DNA of 64,000 nucleotides from Areca catechu (Eukaryota; Streptophyta; Magnoliopsida; Arecales; Arecaceae): contig CM038038.1 in assembly GCA_021397845.1 (NCBI GenBank), positions 58,274,748-58,338,747 of the forward strand. The letters run 5' to 3'. The notes beneath the pieces were generated by a model, which had not been told where the DNA came from, searched no databases, and worked only from the letters and a program-made list of their open reading frames with translations. Made by a program: the position numbers and the translations under genes. Below are positions 23,097 through 34,795 of the stretch, one piece after another (positions within the stretch are counted from its first letter, which is position 1; the number at the start of each line of letters is the position of its first letter).

Positions 23097-24553
23097 TGAT
23101 GGGGGACTAATATGCATGCCATTTTTTTTGTATGTTTTACATGTTGAGTTAGGTGATTAATTCCCAAATTTCAGATCAAAATTATTTGTAGGGAATTTTG
23201 TATGAGTTTTTGAAGATCAGCATGCAGATTAGAACCTAGAAAAGTAGCAAAGAAGGACCGCCGGGGCTGAGAAGCCTCGGTTAGGGCAAGTTCTCCTACA
23301 ATAAAATTACTGGAGGTAGAGGGGTGTACCTGACAATGTCTATGAATATCGCAGCGAAGGGGTCTCTCGTTCCTCGACGGATGCGGCCTGGAAAACCGAG
23401 CCAAAGACCCGCGGATACCCGGCTTTCTGCTCGTTGATCCGATTGAGGCCTGTCTAGAGTCGTTGGATTCGTAGGAACTCAGGGACCTGCAAATGACCTG
23501 TCAGGGGTTAGAAAATTCACAAAGGAACAAGAAAACAAAGGAAAAATAGCAAGGGAAGGCTTCTTTTGGAGTGGGCATCCAGGGATCTGGAGGGTTTGTT
23601 GGCAGCAGGAAGATGATTGCAAACACCGGGAAGAAGAACTCTCACAAACCCCTTTATGCACACAGCAGGGTATCACACCACTCAATAGAAGAACTCAAGG
23701 TTTTCATTCATCAAAAATTCTCCCTCATACAAGAGGCTAGGGTCCCTTAAATAGACCCTTAACCTTGGGCTCCAAGTAAGGGTACATAAGTCTTTACATA
23801 AGAATCCTTTTCCCTCTCAAACCTTAGCTAGAAAATAAGGAAATATTAGGTAGAAAAATCCCTAAAAATTTTCTTGACTTGGTCAAGACTCCAAGGATGC
23901 CTAGGGGGGCGTGTTGGGCTTCTAGGAGCAGCAAAAGGCCGGCCCAAAGGGGCTCGGGTGCATGGGTTTGGGCCTCTGGAAGCTGGGGTGGCCTGGTAGC
24001 CAGGTAGCAGGAATATTCCCTGGTATCTTGCTTCTTAGGGGCTTGGGCTTGGCACCTGGGCTTGATTTCTTTGGGCTAGGATGCAGATGGACCTCTGAAA
24101 TCATGGATGCCCTTATCTATGAATATACTTTGGCATCTGGAAGGGAATCTGGGTATCTGGAGGGCATCTGCAAGAAATCAGGGTTTTCTGAATTTTTCTC
24201 CTGGGGTCTTCAAATCTTCAAGCTGGGTTGGACTTGTGCTATACTTCCATGTCTTCAATCTAGTTGGACTTGATCTTCACTTGTATGATATAGTCTTGAG
24301 TCTTCAGTATGCTTGGACAGGACTCAAAAAAATAAAATTAGCTCAACATGAGCTGACTAGCATTGGACTGAACTAGCTCAACATGAGCTGACTAGTACAG
24401 AACTGAAATAACAACTAAAAATACTCAAATAACAACTAAAATGGACTCAGATGAGCTAAGCCCTTATTACAGATGGACTCATAAATTATTGATCAATTTA
24501 CAGAGGGTTGAAAAAGCCTCTGTCTTATTCTGGTGCCTCAAGTGTCCCCACCA
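23097..24553 (-). repeat. F1 3' LTR
   Basis: Starts (plus strand) TGATGGGGGACTAATATGC and ends GTGTCCCCACCA. By eye, differences from the other LTR cluster in its first 300 bp (roughly 16) and are sparse afterwards. CA-end and TG-end carry short inverted similarity (GGGGAC/GTCCCC). Confidence 0.9.
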
Positions 24554-25070
24554 ATTCTCCCGGGGTGGGAGGAACTCGATCCTATCGAGTGAAGGTCAGA
24601 CTGGCTCACATATCTCTCGAGAAGGTCTGGGTTGAGGCGTTGCAAGTCCTCTCGAGAAATCCACGAATCGTCCGACTCTGGCCGGCCTTGCCATTGGACC
24701 AGGAAGCGTTGATAGTCATGGCCCTGGGTCGTGATGGCTTGATTATCCAGGATACGCTCGATCCGTTCTCCTCTCTCAGGCCAAATTTGTTTGTGGACAC
24801 TCTAGGTTAGGGTCACTCACAATGAAAAGGAATAGGTCCAAAGGCCTCACTAGGTAGTGCTGCCGGTTCCCTATACTCAACCAGATCTGTAATATTGAAG
24901 GTAGAACTAATGCCTAAATCCGAAGGCAAGTCTAACACCTAGGCATTTGATCCAACCTTCTCTATCACTTTAAAAGGTCCGGCTCTGCGAGCATGAAGCT
25001 TCTTTTAGGCCTAAGCCTAACCAAGATAAAATCCACTACATCAAATTTTTTTGATCCATCTTCGGGAATT
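24545..25070 (-). pseudogene. F1 integrase C-terminus and chromodomain
   Basis: On the minus strand, near 25010, KKLHARRAGPFKVIEKVGSN (GPF/Y motif of gypsy integrase) is followed by SDLGISSTFNITDLVEY and, near 24790-24600, a chromodomain (RIERILDNQAITTQ, YQRFLVQWQGRPESDDSWIS, EDLQRLNPDLLERY). Stops at the SNA-VLDL position and after FGPIPFHCE show damage. The frame ends with TGA just inside the LTR. Chromodomains in chromoviruses steer integration to particular chromatin; here only the tail remains, with no catalytic core. Confidence 0.8.
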
Positions 25071-25197
25071 AGCCAGTTGTTTTAACATTAGTGCGGGTGG
25101 TGAACATGCTAGGCACATGCAGACTCCTAACAAGATGATGCAAAAGACTCAAACCTACACCTAACAGACTCGACTGAAGAGGTTTATTAGGTCTTAA

Positions 25198-27069
25198 CTA
25201 CCACTTGGGCATGGGGGCATGAGTCGTGGTTGATGGATGACATGCAAAAAAAAATTTGCTAGTAACTCCTAATAAGTGCCAGAGGGTCTGCCAAAAGTAG
25301 GTAGCAAATGGGATGGGCTCTATGGATCCTTGCAACCTAGTAACCTCAACAAAATGTAACCTAATAGTTCTAGACACATGAGAAAACTCAGGAAAGGGTA
25401 GAAAATAGGAAGTGGGTTCAGAATTACTCTGGTAGGGTGGAGAAAAAGATTCTGGGTTAGTTGGATAAAGTAGAATCAAAGAAGGCATGTCAGGGACTAA
25501 TCCTAGACTAATGAGGTTAACCTTATGGGGTTGCGATATATCTACGGGGTTTGTATAATGGAATGATGGGTTATTAATCTCAGGAAAGAGGTCCTTAATG
25601 GGAACTATAGGAGGAGACTCATCCTGAGGGTACTGATTCAAAGAGATCAGGTCCTTAATAAATTCTTCTGGTTCTTGTATTTTAGGACTAGACTCTATAA
25701 TTTGGCTCTCCTCTATGGTTTCCTCAGGTAGGGCTCTAGTAGCAGTACCTAGGTTCTCTTCCTCTATTTGTTCTTCCATTATAGCTTTAGGTTGGATATG
25801 GTCAAGGTCAACTAGCTCTGGGTTGGTTTCTACCTGGGCATCTACTGGGTCAGCTAATTCTAGGTCTACTAAAGGTGTCTCCTCTTCTCCCTCATACTCA
25901 TCCACTAGGCTCACATCAGCTTCATACACTTCCGCGTTAATATAAGCCTTGTGAATCTCAGGAATGGTTGGAGAAGGTCGGCTAGCAGGAAATTGGTTAG
26001 GTTCTGGTCTCTGATTATGGGTACTACTCCTAGTAGGTTCAGGTTGTATAAGAGGTAGTGGCTCACTATTGGGTTCATATTTAGGGATACTAATCCTATG
26101 GGGTTCAAGTTGACTAGGGGAAGCATGACTAGTACTAGGCTGATACTTAGGGGTTATGGGTTCTCTAGGCTCATAGGACAAGGGTGCAGATCTATGGGTC
26201 ATGGGATTATAGGATCTGGGGTCATAGGATTTTGGGTCAGCTCTATGATCAGGTTCTAAGGATGGATCAAGGTATGGGGTCCTCCTAAGGTTGGGCTCTC
26301 TATATGGGTCAGGATATTGGGTCCTCCTAGGATTGGACTCCCTATATGGGTCAGAATACTGGGTTCTCCTAGGGTTAGACTCCCTATATGGGTCAGAATA
26401 TTGGGTTCTCCTAGGGTTGGACTCCCTATATGGGTCAGAATATTGGGTGTTGGGTCTACTAGGCTCATAGGGTGTGGGTGCATAGGATCTATGATCATGG
26501 GATCTATAGTCATAGGATCTAGGTTCATAGGTTATGGATTCATAGGTTCTAGGTTCATAGGATTTGGAGTCATAAGATCTATAGGTTGTGGGTATACTAG
26601 GCTTATAGGGAGAGGGTAAATATGATCTATCTTCCTGGTCTATAAAATCCTGATTGGGTCTTCTAGGACTAACCTTAGGGATTGGGTCATGACGATGGGC
26701 TCTCCTAGGTTGGGCTCTCCTAGGTTCAGCCTCAAGGTATGGATCAGGGTTTGGGGTCCTCCTAGGTTGACGATTGTAGTACGGGTCAGGATAAGGGGCT
26801 CTCCTAGGTTCGACCTCATGGTATAGATCAGGGTTTGGGGTCCTCCTAGGTTGAGGGGAATCAGGATCTGGCTCAGACTGTGACCCATGGGTTTTTCTTG
26901 GGGTCCCTACCCGGACTTTTAACTGATCAAACCTATTGGCAAGATGGTCAATTCTATCATTGGTTTGAATACGAGACTGAGTTAACTGGGTCATCTGGGT
27001 AGTTATCTGGGCCATTTGATCAGCTAGGGCTTTTATTTGGGCTTGTAAATTTTCCATGGGTTCAGACAT
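25198..27069 (-). CDS. F1 gag-position protein, 623 aa, repeat-rich, unrecognised
   Basis: An uninterrupted frame, notable in a window of broken genes. Residues 1-50 look like a coiled coil (MSEPMENLQAQIKALADQMA...), as in some gag N termini. Residues about 60-300 are Arg/Pro/Tyr-rich repeats: RRTPNPDPY blocks, SYEPRTYE-like pentads and four to five tandem 14-residue units of YSDPYRESNPRRTQ (plus coordinates about 26260-26450). Residues 380-480 are acidic (EEETPLVDLELADPVDAQ). The C terminus is more hydrophobic. No retroviral gag domain, CCHC knuckle or protease motif is visible. Position after the PBS suggests a gag role, but this is inference. The F2 copy is broken by a stop and frameshifts. 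Confidence 0.7.
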   Translation of the reverse strand: MSEPMENLQAQIKALADQMAQITTQMTQLTQSRIQTNDRIDHLANRFDQLKVRVGTPRKTHGSQSEPDPDSPQPRRTPNPDLYHEVEPRRAPYPDPYYNRQPRRTPNPDPYLEAEPRRAQPRRAHRHDPIPKVSPRRPNQDFIDQEDRSYLPSPYKPSIPTTYRSYDSKSYEPRTYESITYEPRSYDYRSHDHRSYAPTPYEPSRPNTQYSDPYRESNPRRTQYSDPYRESNPRRTQYSDPYRESNPRRTQYPDPYREPNLRRTPYLDPSLEPDHRADPKSYDPRSYNPMTHRSAPLSYEPREPITPKYQPSTSHASPSQLEPHRISIPKYEPNSEPLPLIQPEPTRSSTHNQRPEPNQFPASRPSPTIPEIHKAYINAEVYEADVSLVDEYEGEEETPLVDLELADPVDAQVETNPELVDLDHIQPKAIMEEQIEEENLGTATRALPEETIEESQIIESSPKIQEPEEFIKDLISLNQYPQDESPPIVPIKDLFPEINNPSFHYTNPVDISQPHKVNLISLGLVPDMPSLILLYPTNPESFSPPYQSNSEPTSYFLPFPEFSHVSRTIRLHFVEVTRLQGSIEPIPFATYFWQTLWHLLGVTSKFFFACHPSTTTHAPMPKW

Positions 27070-27978
27070 TTATGAAGGAGGTGGGTGATATGAAACTCCT
27101 AATCTAGTGCTCATGCAAGACTCGATCAGACCGACTATAACTGACTAGACCTAGAGTCCAAACGAGATGCTCAATCAGGGTGGCAAACTAGCCTATAGTA
27201 ACCTTGTACTTAGCCAGGCAGGTGTAAGGAGAGTGTTAGGTCCCTGATTGCCAATCTTAGACACCAATCAGAGATTGGCCAGGTAGGCGGACCAGCACAC
27301 AAGCCCTTCGGGATTGAATCCCTAAACCATCGTTCTAGACACTGAGCACAAGGCACACACAGGTTAACTTGACACAGTGATCTAACACTAGCCCGGACCC
27401 GACCAGTTGGTGTCCCTAGCCCACTAGGGCAAATTAAGTCTAGTTAATTTTAGGTTAAGGCTTGGGACCGAATGCAAGGGATGTGGTTTTGGGCTATGGA
27501 GAGGTTATCAACTCCTCCCCCCATCTGATATAGCAAGAGTGCCCTTAAAAGTAGATTATGCAATGATGGCAGGCAAATGATGCAAATTAGGGTTAGATGT
27601 TTTTGGTATTTTTGGAGAATATGTAATTTTTTTTTTTTTTGGTATTTTCTTAAATAGAAGAAAACTTACAAATTATTTCCTAATATTCAGAAAATATACT
27701 AAAATTAAAAGATATGCAAAAAATGCTAAACAAAACCCTAAAACTTCCAAACTTGTCTTGCTAAAAAAAACAGAGCCAAAAATTTGCAGGCCCTATTTCG
27801 GCTTGCAGAAAATTCACAGGCCATAATAAAATCTGGAAAAATTTTCAAAATTACTGAGAATTATGGTAAATACAAGAAAATAAATTTCAGAATTTTTAGA
27901 GTTTTTAACAGGGAGAAATAATTAAAATAACAGAGTATATATGGATTGAAAAATTGCAGAAAACAAGCCCTAATCTAA
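27070..27978 (-). other. F1 leader
   Basis: Untranslated stretch between PBS and the long ORF, collinear with F2 49995-50903. It holds a poly-T tract near 27628-27641 and no ORF of note. Confidence 0.6.
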
Positions 27979-27990
27979 GCTCTGATACCA
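27979..27990 (-). promoter_or_regulatory. F1 primer binding site (initiator tRNA-Met)
   Basis: The minus strand reads TGGTATCAGAGC two bases after the 5' LTR (29449-27993), a 12-base match to the 3' end complement of plant initiator tRNA-Met. This fixes the orientation of the element. Confidence 0.9.
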
Positions 27991-27992
27991 AA

Positions 27993-29449
27993 TGATGGGG
28001 GACTAATATGCATGCCATTTTTTTTATATATTTTACATGTTGAGTTAGGTGATTAATTCCCAAATTTTAGATCAAAATTATTTATAGGTAATTTTTTATG
28101 AATTTTTGAAGATCAGCATGCAGATTAGAACCTAGAAAAGTAGCAAAGAATGACCGCCGGGGCTGAGAAGCCTCGGTTAGGGCAAGTTCTCCTACAATAA
28201 AACTACTGGAGGTAGAGGGATGTACCTGACAACGTCTATGAAGATCGCAGTGAAGGGGTCTCTCATTCCTTGATGGATGCGGCCTGGAAAACCGAGCCAA
28301 AGACCCGCGGATACCCGGCTTTCTGCTCGTTGATCCGATTGAGGCCTGGCTGGAGTCGTTGGATTCGTAGGAACTCAGGGACCTGTAAATGACCTGTCAG
28401 GGGTTAGAAAATTCACAAAGGAACAAGAAAACAAAGGAAAAATAGCAAGGGAAGGCTTCTTTTGGAGTGGATGTCCAGGGATCTGGAGGGTTTGTTGGCA
28501 GTAGGAAGATGATTGCAAACACCGGGAAGAAGAACTCTCACAAACCCCTTTATGCACACAGCAGGGTATCACACCACTCAATAGAAGAACTCAAGGTTTT
28601 CATTCATCAAAAATTCTCCCTCATACAAGAGGCTAGGGTCCCTTAAATAGACCCTTAACCTTGGGCTCCAAGTAAGGGTACATAAGTCTTTACATAAGAA
28701 TCATTTTCCCTCTCAAATCCTAGCTAGAAAATAAGGAAATATTAGGTAGAAAAATCCCTAAAAATTTTCTTGACTTGGTCAAGACTCCAAGGATGCCTAG
28801 GGAGGCATTTTGGGCTTCTAGGAGCAGCAAAAGGCCGGCCCAAAGGGGCTCGGGTGCATGGATTTGGGCCTCTGGAAGCTGGGGTGGCCTGGTAGCCAGG
28901 TAGCAGGAATATTCCCTGGTATCTTGCTTCTTAGGGGCTTGGGCTTGGCACCTGGGCTTGATTTCTTTGGGCTAGGATGCAGATGGACCTCTGGAATCAT
29001 GGATTCCCTTATCTATGAATATACTTTGGCATCTGGAAGGGAATCTGGGTATCTGGAGGGCATCTACAAGAAATCAGGGTTTTCTGAATTTTCCTCCTGG
29101 GGTCTTCAAATCTTCAAGCTGGGTTGGACTTGTGCTATACTTCCATGTCTTCAATCTAGTTGGACTTGGTCTTCACTTGTATGATATAGTCTTGAGTCTT
29201 CAGTATGCTTGGACAGGACTCTAAAAAATAAAATTAGCTCAACATGAGCTGACTAGCATTGGACTGAACTAGCTCAACATGAGCTGACTAGTACAGAACT
29301 GAAATAACAACTAAAAATACTCAAATAACAACTAAAATGGACTCAGATGAGCTAAGCCCTTATTACAGATGGACTCATAAATTATTGATCAATTTATAGA
29401 GGGTTGAAAAAGCCTCTGTCTTATTCTGGTGCCTTAGGTGTCCCCACCA
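27993..29449 (-). repeat. F1 5' LTR
   Basis: Same length and ends as 23097-24553; adjoins the PBS. Followed at 29450 by CCGAG, the right copy of the target duplication, and the resumed Tat2 LTR. Confidence 0.9.
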
Positions 29450-31646
29450 CCGAGCTCCTTTCCAAGCTCCCGCGCTAGATGGCCTCACCGAAATTCGAGC
29501 CCACCTCAGCTTGAGATCAACACCCTGCTCCTTCACTAGGTGGTGCACCCAGGTGGGGTACACCTTGGTCGAAGTCGAGCCCTGCTCCCGCTCCTCCGCC
29601 AGGTGGTGCCCTGAGTTAGGGCCCACCTCGGTCGAAGTCGAGCCCGCTCATGGTCCTTCACCAGGTGGCACCCCCAGGTGGGGTCCACCTCGGTCGAAGT
29701 CGAGCCCGATCCTACTCCTTCACCAAGTGGCACCCCCAGGTGGGGTCCACCTCGCCCGAAGTCGAGCCCACTCCTGCTCCTTCACCATGTGGCACCACCA
29801 GGTGGGGTCCACCTTGGCTGAAGTCGAGCTTGCCTCTACTCCTTCGCCAGGTGGCACCCCTATATGGGGTCCACCTCGACCAAAGTTGAGCTTGCCTCTG
29901 CTCCTTCACCAGGTGGTGCCCCCAAGTGGGGTCCACCTCGATCGAAGTTGAGCTGCTCCTACTCCTTCACTAGGTGGCACCCCCAAGTGGGGTCCACCTC
30001 GACCGAAGTGGAGCTTGCCTTTGCTCCTTCACTAGGTGGCACCCCCAAGTGGGGTCCACCTTGGCTGAAGTTGAGCCTACTCCTGCTTCTTTGCCAGGTG
30101 GCACCCCCAAGTGAGATCCACCTCGATCGAAATGGAGCCCGCTCCTGCTCCTTCACCAGGTGGTACCCCCAGGTGGGGTCCACCTCGGTCAAAGTTGAGC
30201 CTGCTCCTTCGCCAAGTGGCACCCCCAAGTGGGGTCCACCCCAGCCAAAGTAGAGCCTGCTCCTGCTTCTTCGCTAGGTGGCACCCCTAGGTGGGGTCCA
30301 CCTCGGCCGAAGGGGAGCTTGCCTCTGCTCCTTCGCTATGTGGCACCCCCAGGTGGGGTCCACCTCAGTTGAAGTGGAGCTTGCCTCTGCTCTTTTGCTA
30401 GATGGCACCCCTAGGTGGGGTCCACCTCGGTCGAAGTTGAGCCTGCTCTTGCTTCTTCACCGGGTGGCACACCCAGGTGGGGTCCACCTTGGCCGAAGTG
30501 GAGCTCGCCTCTACTCCTTCACTGGGTGGCACCCCCAGGTGGGACCCACCTCGGCTAAAGTCGAGCCTGCTCCTGCTCCTTCGTTGGGTGGCACCCCCAG
30601 GTGGGATCCACCTCGGTCGAAGTCGAGCCTTGCTCTTGGTCTTTCGCCAGGTGGCACCCCCAGGTGGGATCCACCTCGGCCGAAGTGGAGCCTTGCTCTT
30701 GCTCCTCCAGCAGGTGGCACCCCGAAGTGGGGTCCACCTTGGCCGAAGTAAAGCCCGCTCCTACTCCCTCACCAAGTGGCACCCCCAGGTAGGGTCCACC
30801 TCGACCGAAGTCAAGCTCCCTCTTTAGAAGCGTCGGGAAGGACGGAGGCACCAGCCCCGAGATCACCACCCAAGCAGACGCATGCGGTGCGGCGTGCCCA
30901 GTACAGCACCCCCAAACCTATAACGGTATGCGTAACCTCGTTTACACCAATTTGGGATAAGCACCTCAATCGAGATGTCAGATCCTGCGGTCGACCATCT
31001 GAGATCCCCTGAAGAAGGAGGTCGCATACAGGATCTCAGACCCAAGGATGACCGCGCCCAGATGGAGGCCCTGCCTAATTTCCCCCTCCATGAAAATACA
31101 TCGAGCGAAGCATATTCACAACTTAACTCCTAACCATAAGAGGAAGTGACCTTGGGGGGCAGCCGACGGACACCGTTGACCCCTGATTCCTCCAGTGAGG
31201 GCGAGGGGAGGCACAGAAGAAATGGGTGATCTACAAAGGCATGAACGGGTGAGGAAGAAGGTAAGCGACCAGAGGTAACGAAAAGAGGGCAAGCGCACAA
31301 AGTAGCGAGATGAGAAACTTAAGGCAGGCAGCTCTCAGGAGATCCTCGAAGCGAGTCTCCACGAGCACAGATGCCATAGCTCAAGCACCGTCCCCCTTGT
31401 TTTCTCCAACTCAACCCTTTACTAGAAAAGCTCCTCTAAGTACGGTGACCCAAGTGGGATCCACCTTAGGGGATCTGTTCCGCTTTGCCATCCGTAAACT
31501 TGACCATCGGAGTGCCCCTGATGGCATCCCCGGCCCGGGTCTCTAACTCTATTTTGTAAATCTGGGAACTCCAAGATTCCGAGATAAAGGGGCAGACATC
31601 CGGTGCCACCTCGCAGCTGCTGGCCATGATGGTAAGGTCGGCAACA
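29450..31646 (+). repeat. Tat2 3' LTR, remainder, with the 61-bp array
   Basis: Continues the LTR from the F1 site to its end at GGCAACA, followed by target duplication AAGCT (31647-31651). The 61-bp array runs from about 29530 to 30815; by the GTCCACC landmark I again count about 21 units, as in the 5' LTR. LTR totals differ by only some 25 bp. The TATA-like site is TACAAAG here. Confidence 0.88.
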
Positions 31647-31651
31647 AAGCT

Positions 31652-32604
31652 ATTGGATCAAAAATTGATTGATCACATCGGCCAGGTAAGTGAAATCGAT
31701 GGAAGGATTTCGTCATTAAGCTCTTTCCTTAAACACCAATAAATTAGCTATGTTAGAGGTAGCCCCAATTAATATCGATGATTAAATTTTAAACTTACCT
31801 TAAATACCAATTGGTTCATTGGATTCTATTAGACTAGCCTAATGACTTTGGTCCGACTGTTGAGCCAAAATCAAGTCCATTTGATATAATATGAATTTGA
31901 TCAAGCTATCACAATAGAATTGATCTAGAAAATCTTTGATCTAATCCTAATCAACTTTTGATTAAGTTAAATCTAATTATTTATTAGGTCTATATTAATC
32001 AAAATTCTAATTCCATGTCTAACATGATTAATTGACCTGATTCAAACTAACGCATAGCTTAAAGTTTATGAATTGTTATTAGATCTTCAATTCACAATTC
32101 TGGATCTAATCATTGACATCTTAATTCTTGATTTTAGTAATTAATCAAATTTAATTTTGTTAAATTTAGATCTAAACATTTTACATACATCTCATAAATA
32201 TTAAACAATTTTATATCTATACCAAACGATATAGTTGCACTGTTAAAATTAATGTGATTTACGTCTTAAACATAAAAATAAATCATAAAAATTTTATTTT
32301 AGATGAAAAATAGTAAATAATCAAGATCAAGTCACTAAAAATTAGATCTAAATATTGTAATAATTTCAACAAAATTCTTTTTATCTTACTTGTTCATGGA
32401 ATGAGATCACAGGAGTACCCCTACATGCCAGAGGAGACTCCATAGAATGGATAAAGAAGGCCTTTAAACCCTACTTTTCTTCTATGATCAGATGGCTATA
32501 GTAATTAATCTAATTTGAAGTAGTTAGTCAGATTAAAAAACATATCAAATATACAAGAAACTACATTGTAAATCATTTCATTCAACCTATTACTCTGATA
32601 CTAT
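31652..32604 (-). other. Copia D leader, second part, and PBS
   Basis: Resumes copia D after Tat2. The minus strand aligns with copia C leader text (for example CACTTACCTGGCC near 31690 against CACCTACCTGGCT near 42770). At 32592-32603 the minus strand reads TAGTATCAGAGT, the tRNA-Met binding site with two changes, one base before the LTR edge. AT content is high and no ORF is present. Confidence 0.65.
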
Positions 32605-34461
32605 TGTTGAAAATTTGGATAGGGTTTCATGCATATATTTTAATTTTTTTTATCAATGGAAGCATATTAGATTAAAACCTCTTTAATTAGAAATACCAGT
32701 ATAAGATCAAATTAAAAATCCCTACCATGGATCAAGAACATGATATGCAAAGTAGTAAGTACTGAAATTAAAATTTAGCATGCATTGATCTCATTGATGC
32801 ATGCTATAAATCAAATCTATTAAAATTATGAAATAAAATCTTATACCTGATCATAGATCACTAATCTTTGCCGCTGATGGCACATAGAAAAGGTTTTCAG
32901 GTCACTTAATAGCCACACAATGCATCCGACCTCTATAAATCATCCACATGAAGCCTTAAAGTGATCAACCTTCTTGGACTGCTAGATCCTTGAGAAGATC
33001 GAAGGATGGCTAATTTAACTCCTTCTTTGGAACTTCTTGAACCCTCCAAGAAGATCAAGAAGAGGAGGTCTAGAAGGATTTAGAAGTGGAAGAAATAAAA
33101 TAAGAAGATATCTCTCTTTAATTTTTACTTTTTCTCCCTTAAAACCCTAGCGCCTAGATCCCATGCCCTCTCTTTTTTCTCACGCCAATTCTCCCTCTCT
33201 CTTTATTTTTTTTTGGTGATTTCAGATCTCAATTCTTATGGTAATGCTTCTTTAAATTCGTGCACATCCCAAAAAAATTCAATAAAAATAGGACATGGAT
33301 AATTGATAAGAAGAGATAGAGATAGAATAGGACTAGGAGTTCTAATCCTATTTGAAATATATCAAATGAATTCAAAATTCATTTAGAATTATTCTAAACC
33401 AGTCCTAATAAAAAGAGGAATGAGGGAAGATGAAAATATTGATTTTTTTAATGGAGAATTTATAAAATAAAATTTAGTTAGGTGTGGAGAATATATTGGT
33501 AGTGCTAGGATAGGAATAAGAAGTCTAATTGGATCCTAACTGAGTTCAAATCAAATTAAATTTGGTTAAACCCAATTAAATAACTAAATCTAATCTAATT
33601 AGGTTCTAATTAGATTAATTAAACCATAATTAAATAAAAAATTAATTTAGCCCAAGTTTGAATCAAATCAAGATTAAAATTTTATAGCAATTAGATCATC
33701 GTATAATATAATCGGGTGAGACCTAATTGAACCCAATTCAATTAAACTTGACTTAAACCTCTTTGCTTAATCAATTTAAATCAATTAGCAATCTAATTAC
33801 TAATTATCTCTTCTATAATTAATTAATACATAATTATTTATTTCTTTACAACATTTATATAAGGTTAATTATCAATCATATTGATAATTATTTCTTGAAC
33901 TATTCTTAATCGTTAATTAGCCATCATGATCACTCAAAAACTTCTATTATATATGACCTTATAGGTTCAAATACTAAGCTAGTAGCCCAAGAATCAAATC
34001 CTGAACTAATTAATATGACCATCTAACAATGGTGCTTGACGTCTGGATAGGTTGAATGATTACAAAGCAACATTTAAGAATCCAAGTATATAGTTACTGT
34101 CTAATTCATCCCTTTGATCTAATACTAAAGATGACTTAAGAGTTAACAACCAACTCCCAACTTTTAAATAGTACATCCAGATGTATCTCAACTTAATAAA
34201 TCCTGTGACTCCTTACAAAGATTATCCTAGTCAAAGTTTTGTAAAATTGAAACATACAAAGTATTATCTCTAACATTTTGGAATCGTCAATCCTATCTTG
34301 ACTCATACATCGACTTCACAAGTACTTGACTATACTCATAAATCTTTCATCACTATATAAGAAATACAGGTAGTCCAGCACTAAAGTATAATAAGTTTCT
34401 TGCAAGTAATCATGGTGATCTCAGGTCAGAGAGATATTTATACCCATATCTTTCTATGTGA
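32605..34461 (-). repeat. Copia D 5' LTR, strongly decayed and interrupted
   Basis: On the minus strand it is similar to the copia C and E LTRs but AT-rich. The best stretch is 33940-34450, where ATGACCTTATAGGTTCAAA matches ATGTGACCTCATAGGTTCAAA of copia E (6560). It ends TCAACA before the PBS. About 370 bp of LTR start are missing because CACTA A begins at 34462. I could not find the missing piece in 57200-59465. Confidence 0.65.
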
Positions 34462-34795
34462 TACTACAATGATTCTGGTAAAAGGCAACGCTAAAAATGC
34501 CCTTTCTTGATGCTAATAAGCATCGGCAAAAATCATTCGATGCTTTAAAAAGTATCGAAAAAATGTCGATAATGAAGGCATGGAAATAATTTTTCCCGAC
34601 ACTTTAAATTATCGATAAATTTTACATTACTGATGCTTTAAAGCATTGAAAGTTACAGGTATTTTGCCTATGCTTTTAAAAAGCATTAGCAAATATCATT
34701 TTCTGATGCTTTAAAGCATCGCTAATTATAATTTTCTGATACTTTAAAGCATCAAAAATAATATTATATATGATACTTTAAAGCATCAGTAGATA
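34462..34795 (+). repeat. CACTA A terminal inverted repeat and subterminal repeats
   Basis: The first base of the TIR is T instead of C. About eight units of the type GATGCTTTAAAGCATC follow (near 34508, 34540, 34630, 34716, 34738, 34772 and others), the same palindrome as in CACTA B but with CG replaced by TG or CA. Such repeats are the usual binding sites of the second CACTA protein. Confidence 0.75.

Larger units (their letters stand above)
23097..29449 (-). mobile_element. F1: non-autonomous chromovirus-derived LTR retrotransposon
   Basis: Two LTRs of equal length (1457 bp: 23097-24553 and 27993-29449) with TG...CA ends and target duplication CCGAG at 23092-23096 and 29450-29454. A minus-strand PBS matches initiator tRNA-Met, so the element reads right to left. 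Internally it holds one long ORF (27069-25198) and the integrase tail with chromodomain. I see no protease, reverse transcriptase, RNase H or integrase core in about 3.4 kb. F2 (45940-52364) has the same layout, so the missing pol is a feature of the family, not of this copy. Spread would need enzymes from a full relative. Confidence 0.85.
11680..31646 (+). mobile_element. Tat2: full-length Ty3/gypsy Tat-lineage element, with nested F1
   Basis: 5' LTR 11680-13974, PBS, gag, pol, tandem repeats, antisense spliced ORF, polypurine tract and 3' LTR starting at 23019. The 3' LTR is split by F1 (23097-29449) and resumes to 31646. The 5-bp target duplication AAGCT is present at 11675-11679 and 31647-31651. 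Flanks on both sides belong to the copia D leader. Lineage evidence: an archaeal-type RNase H after the normal one, and an antisense ORF with the putative gypsy-type transposon domain. gag and pol carry numerous in-frame stops, so it is not autonomous now. Confidence 0.9.

Noticed and set aside
26317..26619. Plus-strand ORF opposite the F1 repeat-rich ORF
   Set aside because: It is the antisense of the 14-residue repeats (repeating IWVRILG) and recurs at 49124-49474 for the same reason.
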